Assembly (NCBI GenBank): GCA_964564785.1
Contig: CAZMCT010000026.1
Span: forward strand, 1 to 34,484
Length of the DNA: 34,484 nucleotides
Reading direction: 5' to 3'
From: CAZMCT01 sp964564785
Lineage (GTDB): Bacteria > Planctomycetota > Phycisphaerae > UBA1845 > Fen-1342
The notes beneath the pieces were generated by a model that saw only the letters and a program-made list of their open reading frames with translations, had not been told where the DNA came from and did no database searches. Below are positions 22,829 through 29,962 of the stretch, in pieces; positions within the stretch are counted from its first letter, which is position 1; the number at the start of each line of letters is the position of its first letter. The translations under genes and the position numbers were made by a program.

Positions 22829-24571
22829 GTGCTCCAGATCGAAGTGAACCACCAGAGGATCGAGGCCCGCCCGGGCGAGATGCTGCTGACGGCCATGCGG
22901 CGGGCGGGGATCCACGTTCCGACGCTGTGTTGCCTGGAGCAACTGTCGCCGACCGGGGCGTGCCGGCTGTGCGTGGTCGAGGTGGAGGGCCAGCGGAACC
23001 TGGTCCCGAGCTGCGCGTTCCCCGTGCAGGAGGGGCTGAAGGTCCAAACGCACTCGGCCCGCGCGGTGCGGGCCCGCAAGACGATCGTCGAGCTGCTGCT
23101 GGCGAACCACCCCGACGACTGCCTCTATTGCGTGCGAAACAACAACTGTCAACTGCAAAAGCTCGCGGCCGAGCTCGGGGTGCGCGAGCGGCGCTTCCGC
23201 GGAGCGCAACGCGAATGCCACATCGACACCTCGAGCGCGTCGCTCGTCCGCGACCCGGCCAAGTGCATCCTGTGCGGCAAGTGCGTGCGGGTGTGCGAGG
23301 AGATCCAGGGCGTGGCGGCGATCGACTTCGTGGCCCGCGGCAGCCGGGCCCGCGTCAGCACCGCCTTCGACCAGGGCCTGAACGTCTCGAGCTGCATCAA
23401 CTGCGGCCAGTGCATCATGGTCTGCCCGACCGGGGCGCTGCGCGAGCAGAGCCACGTCAAGCCGGTGCTCGAAGCCCTGCGGCACGACGACCGCTTCGTG
23501 GTGGTGCAGCACGCTCCGGCCGTGTCGGTCTCGCTGGCCGAGGAGTTCGGCGTGCGGCCCGGGGCCGACGTGAACGGCGTGCTGGTCGCGGCCCTGCGGC
23601 GGCTGGGCTTCCAGCGCGTGTTCGACACGGCGTTCGCCGCCGACCTGACGATCATGGAGGAGGCCAGCGAGCTGGTGCAGCGGGTCAGGCGCAAGCTGGC
23701 GGGCGAACTGCCGCCCCCGCCGCTGCCGCTGCTGACGAGCTGCTCGCCCGGTTGGATCAAGTATGTGGAGGAGTTCCACCCGGATTTCGTCCCGAACCTC
23801 TCGACCTGCAAGAGCCCGCAGCAGATGCTGGGCGCGCTGATCAAGACCTGGTTCGCCCAGCGGGAAGGGTTGGACCCGGCTCGAATCTTCAGCGTGGCGA
23901 TCATGCCGTGCACGGCCAAGAAGTTCGAGTGCGGCCGGCCGGAGCTGGGCCGGGACGGGTTGGCAGATATCGACGCGGTGCTGACGACCCGCGAGCTGGC
24001 GCGGCTGATCCGGCTGCGGGGCGTCGACCTCGCGCGCTTGGCGCCGGAGTCGCCGGACACGCCGTTCGGCGAGCGGAGCACGGCCGGCAAGCTGTTCGGA
24101 GCGACGGGCGGCGTGATGGAGGCCGCGTTGCGGACGGCGTTCCGGCTGCTGACGGGCAACGAGCTGCCGAGCCTGAAAGTGAAGGCGGTGCGCGGCCTGG
24201 AGGGGGTCAAAGAGGCCCGGATTCCGGTGAACGGGTTGGAGCTGGGCGTGGCGGTGGTGAGCGGGTTGGCGAACGCGGGGCGACTGCTGGAGCAGATTCG
24301 CGGCGGGCGGCGGGACCTGCACTTCGTGGAGGTGATGACCTGCCCGGGCGGCTGCATCGCGGGCGGGGGGCAGCCGATTGGCGGCGACCCGGAGGCGGTG
24401 AGGGCCCGGATGCGAGCGCTGTACCAGATCGATCGCGACGAGCCGCTGCGGGTGTCGCACGGCAACGAGTCGGTGCGGCGGTTGTACGACGAGTTCCTGG
24501 ACGAGCCGCTCAGCGAAAAGAGCCACGAGCTTTTGCACACGCACTATCACCGCCGGGAGGTGATCCGCTGA
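22829..24571 (+). CDS. hydA: catalytic [FeFe]-hydrogenase subunit HydA
   Basis: The 580-residue subunit forms or oxidises H2. A NuoG-like [2Fe-2S] domain comes first ('TLCCLEQLSPTGACRLCVVEVEG'), then a His/Cys [4Fe-4S] site ('HPDDCLYCVRNNNC', 94-107) and two [4Fe-4S] sites ('CILCGKCVRVC' 146-156, 'CINCGQCIMVC' 189-199). The H-cluster domain shows L1 'TSCSPGW' (C305), L2 'MPCTAKKFE' (C361) and L3 'EVMTCPGGCIAGGG' (C505, C509). The end ('SHGNESVRRLYDEF') is the small-subunit domain. The second Cys of the usual TSCCP, the proton-relay residue in well-studied enzymes, is Ser306 here. GTG 22829 is preferred as start: GAGG lies ~8 nt upstream and the [2Fe-2S] domain begins at once; TTG 22769 would add 20 odd residues. 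Confidence 0.95.
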   Translation: MLQIEVNHQRIEARPGEMLLTAMRRAGIHVPTLCCLEQLSPTGACRLCVVEVEGQRNLVPSCAFPVQEGLKVQTHSARAVRARKTIVELLLANHPDDCLYCVRNNNCQLQKLAAELGVRERRFRGAQRECHIDTSSASLVRDPAKCILCGKCVRVCEEIQGVAAIDFVARGSRARVSTAFDQGLNVSSCINCGQCIMVCPTGALREQSHVKPVLEALRHDDRFVVVQHAPAVSVSLAEEFGVRPGADVNGVLVAALRRLGFQRVFDTAFAADLTIMEEASELVQRVRRKLAGELPPPPLPLLTSCSPGWIKYVEEFHPDFVPNLSTCKSPQQMLGALIKTWFAQREGLDPARIFSVAIMPCTAKKFECGRPELGRDGLADIDAVLTTRELARLIRLRGVDLARLAPESPDTPFGERSTAGKLFGATGGVMEAALRTAFRLLTGNELPSLKVKAVRGLEGVKEARIPVNGLELGVAVVSGLANAGRLLEQIRGGRRDLHFVEVMTCPGGCIAGGGQPIGGDPEAVRARMRALYQIDRDEPLRVSHGNESVRRLYDEFLDEPLSEKSHELLHTHYHRREVIR

Positions 24572-24667
24572 ATGGTGAATGCTGAAGGGAACGGGCAGAA
24601 TGAGGAGGCCGGCGGCGGACGCGGGCCATTCTGCACGCGGTATTCGGAACGCTGAACTCGGTCTGCG

Positions 24668-26671
24668 ATGGATCCGCTTCGCGCCCCGCTGGTCTCGACG
24701 ATCAAGGAACGCTGCCGCCGCTGCTATACCTGCGTGCGGGAGTGCCCGGCGAAGGCGATCCGCATTGCCGGCGGGCAGGCCGAGGTGCTGATCGACCGCT
24801 GCATCGGCTGCGGGAACTGCGTGCGGATGTGCAGCCAGAAGGCCAAGCGGGTGCTGGGCGGCACGGACCGGGTGGAGGAGCTACTGGCGTCGGGTGCCCG
24901 CGCGACGGCCGTGGTGGCCCCCAGCTTTCCGGCCGAGTTCGCGGAGATCGAGTACGAGTACTTCGTCGGGATGCTCCGGGACCTGGGCTTCCAGATGGTG
25001 CACGAGGTCGGGTTCGGGGCCGACCTGGTGGCGGCCGAGTACCAGCGGCTGCTGCGCGAGACGCAGGACCGCCGCTACATCGCGACCACGTGCCCCGCGA
25101 TCATCGGCTACGTGGAGCGCTACCACCCGGAACTGGTGCCGCTGCTGGCGCCGATCGTCTCGCCGATGGTGGCGACAGCCCGGGCCCTGCGGCGGCTGTT
25201 CGGCGCGGACCTGAAGGTGGTCTTCATCGGCCCGTGCATCGCCAAGAAGGGCGAGGCCGACAGCGAGCACGTGGCGGACGAAGTGGATGCGGTGCTGACG
25301 TTCGCGGAGCTGCGCGAGCTGCTGCGGCGGCGGGCGATCAAGCCCGAGTCGGTGCAGCCCAGCGATTTCGACCCGCCGCACGCGGGCACGGGGGCGCTGT
25401 TCCCGATCAGCCGCGGGATGCTCCAGGCGGCACAACTCCAGGAGGACCTGCTCTCGGGCGAGGTGGTCGCCGCCGACGGCCGGCTGGAGTTCCCGGAGGC
25501 CATCAAGGAGTTCGAGCGCGGCGACCTGGAGGTGCGGCTGCTCGAGGTGCTGTGCTGCAACGGCTGCGTGATGGGGCCGGGATGCACGACGACGGCGCCG
25601 CTGTTCAGCCGCCGGGCGCTGATCAGCCGCTATGCGAAGCAGCGGATGAGCGACACCGAGCGCGAGCGCTGGCACAACCACTGGCTGCTCTTGGAGGGGC
25701 TGAATCTGCGGCGCGGCTTCAGCCCGCACGACCAGCGGGTGGCGCTGCCGTCGCCGGAGCAGTTGAACGAGATCCTGGCCCGGATGGGCAAGCTCGAGCC
25801 CCAAGACGAGCTCAACTGCGGCGCATGCGGATATGAAACCTGCCGCGAGCACGCCGCGGCGATTTACCGCGGGCTGGCCGAGAACGAGATGTGCCTGCCC
25901 TACACGATCGAGCAGCTCAAGTTGGCCTGCCGCGACCTGGCCGTCACCAACGAGCAACTGGCCAGCACCCAGGAAGCGCTGATGCAGTCGGAGAAGCTGG
26001 CCAGCATGGGGCAGCTCGCGGCCGGCATCGCCCACGAGGTGAACAACCCGCTGGGCACCGTGCTCATGCTCTCGCACACGCTGCTGGACGAGTCGCCGCC
26101 GGACAGCCCGGCCCGCGAAGACCTGGCCCTGATGGCCGCGGAGGCCGACCGGTGCAAGAAGATCGTGGCCGGACTGCTCCAGTTTGCCCGCAAGAACAAG
26201 GTCGAGGCCCGGGCCACCAACCTGCCGAAGCTGGCCGAACGCACGCTGCGGACCGTGCGCATCCCGCCGGGCGTACAGGTCCGCTTCGAGCACGAGGACG
26301 AGGACCTGCGGGCCGAGATCGACCGCGATCAGATCGCGCAGGTGCTGACGAACCTGGTCAACAACGCGACCGACGCGATGCCCGCGGGCGGCACGCTCAC
26401 GATCCGCACGGGCGGGCACGAGCGGAACGTCTGGCTTCAGGTGGCCGACACCGGCACCGGCATCCCGCCGGAGATCCGCAAGCAGATCTGGGAGCCGTTC
26501 TTCACCACCAAGGGGGCCGGCAAGGGCACCGGCCTGGGGCTCTCGGTAACCTACGGCATCGTGAAGATGCACAACGGCGACATCCAGCTCGAATCGAATG
26601 CCGATCCGGCCGCCGGCCCGACCGGAACGACCTTCACGGTGACGCTGCCGCGGCAGCGGCCGGCGACCTGA
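24668..26671 (+). CDS. sensor-type [FeFe]-hydrogenase fused to a histidine kinase
   Basis: The 667-residue protein joins four parts: two [4Fe-4S] sites ('CRRCYTCVREC' 16-26, 'CIGCGNCVRMC' 45-55); an [FeFe]-hydrogenase-like domain (80-345) with modified motifs L1 'TTCPAI' (C142), L2 'GPCIAKKGE' (C190) and L3 'EVLCCNGCVMGPG' (C296/C297, C300); a four-Cys Fe-S module ('NCGACGYETC', C409; 384-409); and a histidine kinase with a short coiled coil, 'GIAHEVNNPLG' (H456) and an HATPase ('NNATDAM', 'DTGTGIP', 'GTGLGLS'). The H-cluster cysteines remain, but the proton-relay Cys of L1 is missing, as in group C sensory hydrogenases. No membrane segment is present. It is probably a cytoplasmic H2 sensor that phosphorylates the receiver encoded next. 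The gap after hydA is 96 bp; the ATG has no strong Shine-Dalgarno. Confidence 0.88.
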   Translation: MDPLRAPLVSTIKERCRRCYTCVRECPAKAIRIAGGQAEVLIDRCIGCGNCVRMCSQKAKRVLGGTDRVEELLASGARATAVVAPSFPAEFAEIEYEYFVGMLRDLGFQMVHEVGFGADLVAAEYQRLLRETQDRRYIATTCPAIIGYVERYHPELVPLLAPIVSPMVATARALRRLFGADLKVVFIGPCIAKKGEADSEHVADEVDAVLTFAELRELLRRRAIKPESVQPSDFDPPHAGTGALFPISRGMLQAAQLQEDLLSGEVVAADGRLEFPEAIKEFERGDLEVRLLEVLCCNGCVMGPGCTTTAPLFSRRALISRYAKQRMSDTERERWHNHWLLLEGLNLRRGFSPHDQRVALPSPEQLNEILARMGKLEPQDELNCGACGYETCREHAAAIYRGLAENEMCLPYTIEQLKLACRDLAVTNEQLASTQEALMQSEKLASMGQLAAGIAHEVNNPLGTVLMLSHTLLDESPPDSPAREDLALMAAEADRCKKIVAGLLQFARKNKVEARATNLPKLAERTLRTVRIPPGVQVRFEHEDEDLRAEIDRDQIAQVLTNLVNNATDAMPAGGTLTIRTGGHERNVWLQVADTGTGIPPEIRKQIWEPFFTTKGAGKGTGLGLSVTYGIVKMHNGDIQLESNADPAAGPTGTTFTVTLPRQRPAT

Positions 26672-26843
26672 GCCACGGCGTGACAGGTGTCAGGTGACCC
26701 ATGCAACGTGACCGAGGAAGGGCGAGCGGTCAACATCTCGTTCCGGGGAGCTTGTCGCTCCGCTTTGCGAACCCGCGCGTTCACCGCGCACTCCTCACCC
26801 GTCACGGGCAACGTAGGACCGGCTGAAGACTTGGAGTGTTGAA

Positions 26844-27230
26844 TTGCCCCGCACGATTCTGCTCGTCGATGATGACGTCGATTTCCTCACCCAGATGCGC
26901 ACCCTGCTCGAGGGGGACGGCTTCGAGGTGGCCACCGTCGAGAGCGCCCGGGCCGCGCAGGAGTGGCTGGCCGCCCGGCGGCCGGACGCCGTGCTGGTCG
27001 ACGTGATGCTCGAGGACCCGGACGCCGGCTTCACGCTCTGTTACCATATCAAGCGGCAGGACCCGACGATCCCGGTGCTGATCGTGACGGCCGTGACGCA
27101 CGAGACGCACATCCAGTTCGACGCCGAGACCGAGGAGGAGCGGGCCTGGATCAAGGCCGACGGCCTGCTGGCCAAGCCGGTGCGCTACGAGCAGTTGGCC
27201 GGTGAGCTGCGGCGGCTGCTGAAAGAATGA
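26844..27230 (+). CDS. stand-alone response regulator receiver
   Basis: The 128-residue protein is a single receiver domain: acidic pocket 'LLVDDDVDFL', phosphoacceptor D53 in 'AVLVDVMLED', and conserved K111 in 'LLAKPVRY'. It has no DNA-binding or enzymatic output domain. It should accept phosphate from the sensor hydrogenase/kinase upstream and pass it on or act by protein contact. The insertion 'HETHIQFDAETEEERAW' between strand 4 and the Lys makes that loop longer than usual. The start is TTG with GGAG about 8 nt upstream; no ATG fits. It follows a 172-bp gap and ends 4 bp before the next gene. Confidence 0.85.
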   Translation: MPRTILLVDDDVDFLTQMRTLLEGDGFEVATVESARAAQEWLAARRPDAVLVDVMLEDPDAGFTLCYHIKRQDPTIPVLIVTAVTHETHIQFDAETEEERAWIKADGLLAKPVRYEQLAGELRRLLKE

Positions 27231-27234
27231 GCCG

Positions 27235-28398
27235 ATGGAGACCGTGCGAGTACTGGTCGTGGACGACGAGGCCGGCATGCGGCACGCGGTCACGCGGGCC
27301 CTGCGGCCGTTCCGCCTGCGCCTGCCGGAGGTCGAGGGGGACGTGGGCTTCGAGCTCGAGCAGGCCGCCAGCGGCGAGGAGGCACTCGAGCTGATCGCGG
27401 TGCGACCGCCCGACATCCTGCTGCTTGATCACAAGATGGGCGGCATGTCGGGGATCGAGGTGCTCGAGCAGCTCGTGCGCCGCGAGGTGGACGTGCTGAC
27501 GGTGATGATCACCGCGTTCGCCACGCTCGAGACCGCGATCCGGGCGACCAAGAGCGGGGCGTTCGACTTCCTCGCCAAGCCGTTCACGCCCGACGAGCTG
27601 AAGGAGACGATCCGCAAGGCGGCCGGGCACCTGATGCTCCAGCGCCAGGCCCGCAAGCTCGCGGCCGAGAAGCGCCGCGTGCGGTTCGAGTTCATCAGCG
27701 TGCTGGGGCACGAGCTGAAGGCGCCGCTGGCGGCGATCGAGGGCTACCTCAACATCCTGCGCGACCGCGCCCTGGGCGACGATGTGGCCGCGTACGCGCC
27801 GGTCGTGCAGCGCTGCCTGGTGCGGGCGGAGGGGATGCGCAAGCTCATCATGGACCTGCTCGATCTGACCCGCATCGAGTCGGGCGAGAAACGCCGCGAG
27901 CTGGCGTGCGTCGAGCTGCGCGAGGTGGCGCGCGGCGCCCTGGAGACCATCCAACCCGCGGCCGCCGAGCGGCACATCAGCGTCACGCTCACGGCCGATG
28001 ACCCGCTGCCCATGCGGGCCGACCGCGGCGAGCTCGAGATCATCCTCAACAACCTGCTGTCGAACGCGGTCAAGTACAACCGCGACGGCGGCCGGGTCGA
28101 GCTCGTGCTGAAGGCTGAAGACGGTCAGGTCCGCATCAGCGTGACGGACACCGGGATCGGCATGACCGCCGAGGAGGCGGCCCGGCTTTTCAACGACTTC
28201 GTCCGCATCAAGAACGAGAAGACCCGCGACATCCTCGGCAGCGGCCTGGGGCTGTCGGTCGTCAAGAAGCTGGCGCTGCTGTACGGCGGCGACGTGGCCG
28301 TGACCAGCCGGCCGGACGAGGGCAGCACCTTCACGGTGGTTCTGCAACGGGATCATCTGCCGCCGGCCGAAAACCATGGACCGCCGCGAACTGCTTGA
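27235..28398 (+). CDS. receiver domain-histidine kinase fusion
   Basis: The 387-residue protein starts with a receiver ('VLVVDDEAGM', phosphoacceptor D65 in 'DILLLDHKMGGMSG', K115 in 'DFLAKPFTPDEL'). After a helical linker comes a histidine kinase: H159 in 'FISVLGHELKAPLAAIEG', N-box 'NNLLSNAVKYN', 'DTGIGM' and 'GSGLGLSVVKKLA'. There is no sensor or membrane domain, so its kinase is probably driven by phosphorylation of its own receiver, in a relay with the sensor hydrogenase and the single receiver before it. The receiver is unusually long before the phosphoacceptor because of 'FRLRLPEVEGDVGFEL'. Its last 23 nt overlap the hydE start, which links it to the maturation genes. Confidence 0.88.
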   Translation: METVRVLVVDDEAGMRHAVTRALRPFRLRLPEVEGDVGFELEQAASGEEALELIAVRPPDILLLDHKMGGMSGIEVLEQLVRREVDVLTVMITAFATLETAIRATKSGAFDFLAKPFTPDELKETIRKAAGHLMLQRQARKLAAEKRRVRFEFISVLGHELKAPLAAIEGYLNILRDRALGDDVAAYAPVVQRCLVRAEGMRKLIMDLLDLTRIESGEKRRELACVELREVARGALETIQPAAAERHISVTLTADDPLPMRADRGELEIILNNLLSNAVKYNRDGGRVELVLKAEDGQVRISVTDTGIGMTAEEAARLFNDFVRIKNEKTRDILGSGLGLSVVKKLALLYGGDVAVTSRPDEGSTFTVVLQRDHLPPAENHGPPRTA

Positions 28399-29719
28399 CT
28401 GGCTGCGCGAAAGCGACGAGCGGCGGCTGGCGGAGCTGTGGCGCCGGGCGGACGCGGCGCGCCGCGCACACGTCGGCGACGCGGTGCATCTGCGCGGGTT
28501 GATCGAGATTTCCAATCACTGTGTGCGGGAGTGCGCGTACTGCGGCCTGCGGGCGCCGAACCGAGCGGTCGAGCGCTACCGGATGTCGCCGGACGAGATC
28601 CTGGCGTGCGCCCGGCTGGCGGTCAGGCTTGGTTATGGGACGGTGGTGCTCCAGGCCGGCGAGGATCCGCAGCTCACGCAGGCGTGGGTGGCCGACGTGG
28701 TGCGGCGCATCCGGGCCGAAACGCCGCTGGCGATCACACTGAGTCTCGGCGAGCAGGACGAGCGGACGCTGCGGGCGTGGAAGGCGGCCGGGGCCGACCG
28801 CTACCTGCTGCGGTTCGAGACGTCGAATGTGGAGCAGTTCGGGCGGATCCACCCGCCGCGAAGAGGGAACCGGGAACCGGGAACCGGGAAAAGGGATCGA
28901 GGGATCGAGGGATCGAGGGATCAAGGGGCGGGAGAGCGTGGGCCTCTGGTCCGCGGTGGCGCCGGACCTCCGAGCCCGGCGCTTCCAAGTTCCGGACCTC
29001 CGAGTCCGTTGCCGCGGGCCGCGCATCCGCGGCTGGCCATTCTTCGCACCCTGCGGGCGCTGGGCTACGAGGTCGGCAGCGGCGTGATGATCGGCATTCC
29101 CGGGCAGACCTATGACGATCTGGCCGACGACCTGGAACTGTTCCGCGCGCTGGATCTCGACATGATCGGCGTCGGGCCGTTCCTGCCGCATCCGCAGACG
29201 CCCCTGGGCGGCGAGCAGAGGGGAGCGAGGGATCCAGGGATCGAGGGATCGAGGGAAGACGCAGCCGCGGCGGGGCCGTCCGGGGAGAATGACCTTGATC
29301 CCTCGATCCCTTGTTCCCTCGCTCCCTGCGTCCGCAACAGCGAGCTCATGACCTACAAGGTCATCGCCCTCGCCCGGCTGCTGTGCCCGCGGGCCAACAT
29401 CCCCAGCACGACCGCCCTGGCCACGCTCAACCGCGACAGCGGCCGCGAGCTGGGCCTGATGCGCGGGGCGAACATCGTCATGCCCAACCTGACGCCGCCC
29501 GCGTATCGTTGCAAGTACGAGATCTACCCGGCCAAGGCCTGCCTGTTCGAGACGGCCGAGCAGTGCCACGGCTGCCTCACCGGCCGGATCCGGGCCCTCG
29601 GCCGCACGATCGGCGCCGGCCCCGGCCCGTCGCCGAACTGGTTGGCCCGCACGAAGGATCACCGCGCAGACCCAGAGATCGAAAGTGGATCGGAGAGAGG
29701 ACGACGGGCATCGTGCTGA
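28376..29719 (+). CDS. hydE: [FeFe]-hydrogenase maturase HydE (radical SAM) with two repeat-encoded inserts
   Basis: HydE acts on the iron-cysteine-carbonyl-cyanide product of HydG during H-cluster assembly. The radical SAM cluster is 'CVRECAYC' (C49, C53, C56), followed by typical HydE blocks: 'LGYGTVVLQAGED', 'AITLSLGEQDERTL', 'YLLRFETSN', 'GSGVMIGIPGQTYDDLADDL', 'DMIGVGPFLPHPQTPLGG', 'NIPSTTALATL' and 'GANIVMPNLTP'. The protein has 447 residues where about 350 are usual. The excess is two inserts: about residues 161-216, after 'FGRIHP', and about 281-320, after 'TPLGGE'. Both are encoded by short tandem repeats and read as GIEGSRD-type and Pro/Ser-rich sequence. Without them the protein has about 351 residues. 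The frame stays open through both. Its ATG overlaps the preceding gene by 23 nt. Confidence 0.92.
   Translation: MDRRELLDWLRESDERRLAELWRRADAARRAHVGDAVHLRGLIEISNHCVRECAYCGLRAPNRAVERYRMSPDEILACARLAVRLGYGTVVLQAGEDPQLTQAWVADVVRRIRAETPLAITLSLGEQDERTLRAWKAAGADRYLLRFETSNVEQFGRIHPPRRGNREPGTGKRDRGIEGSRDQGAGERGPLVRGGAGPPSPALPSSGPPSPLPRAAHPRLAILRTLRALGYEVGSGVMIGIPGQTYDDLADDLELFRALDLDMIGVGPFLPHPQTPLGGEQRGARDPGIEGSREDAAAAGPSGENDLDPSIPCSLAPCVRNSELMTYKVIALARLLCPRANIPSTTALATLNRDSGRELGLMRGANIVMPNLTPPAYRCKYEIYPAKACLFETAEQCHGCLTGRIRALGRTIGAGPGPSPNWLARTKDHRADPEIESGSERGRRASC
28864..28925 (+). repeat. in-frame short tandem repeats inside hydE, insert 1
   Basis: Three 7-bp GGGAACC units are followed by four 8-bp GGGATCGA-like units. 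A 13-bp direct repeat CCGGACCTCCGAG occurs further along the same insert (28962-28974 and 28992-29004, 30 bp apart, giving two GPPSP motifs 10 residues apart). Confidence 0.85.
29220..29327 (+). repeat. in-frame inverted tandem repeats inside hydE, insert 2
   Basis: The left arm (29220-29252) carries GGGAGCGA and GGGATCGA-type units; the right arm (29295-29327) carries the complementary units. By eye about 29 of 33 positions can pair, around a 42-nt loop. The whole element is translated as part of HydE. Confidence 0.8.
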
Positions 29720-29745
29720 GAATCGGAAGAGCGCCCGCGGACCTG

Positions 29746-29870
29746 TCCTTCCGAGGAGCGCAGCGACGAGGAAGCGGGCCTCGAATGGAGCAGCCCTGCA
29801 TCGCGAAATGTGCCACGGTCGACCGGTGGTCGCAGTCACAGCCAGATTCCTCGTCGGTCGCGGCGCGATG
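29746..29870. repeat. imperfect palindromic repeat element, copy 2
   Basis: It begins CCTTCCGAGGAGCGCAGCG and ACGAGGAAGCGGG, and ends CCAGATTCCTCGTCGG and TCGCGGCGCG, matching in outline the element at 4117-4243. It fills most of the 243-bp gap between hydE and hydG and carries no gene. It could fold in the operon mRNA between the two cistrons. Confidence 0.65.
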
Positions 29871-29962
29871 GCCGCGGACTGTCGGCGCGCCGTTTCGTCT
29901 CTTCTCTCGGCCTCTGTGCCGCGATGCCTTTCGGGTTTGCGCTGGGAACGGAGTGAGCGACG

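Noticed and set aside
20283..24571. NADH dehydrogenase (complex I) nuoEFG genes
   Set aside because: The third gene ends in a complete H-cluster domain, no membrane subunits are present, and maturases follow, so this is an NAD-linked hydrogenase.
28864..29327. CRISPR array in the hydE region
   Set aside because: The units are 7-8 bp, contiguous and without unique spacers, and they are translated in the hydE frame; no cas genes are present.
28856..29335. Inteins or introns in HydE
   Set aside because: The inserts are only about 56 and 40 residues, have no splicing or endonuclease motifs, and consist of simple repeats; the frame stays open.
28376..29719. hydE as a pseudogene
   Set aside because: All conserved blocks, including CX3CX2C, are present in one frame and both inserts are multiples of three, so the gene is probably functional.
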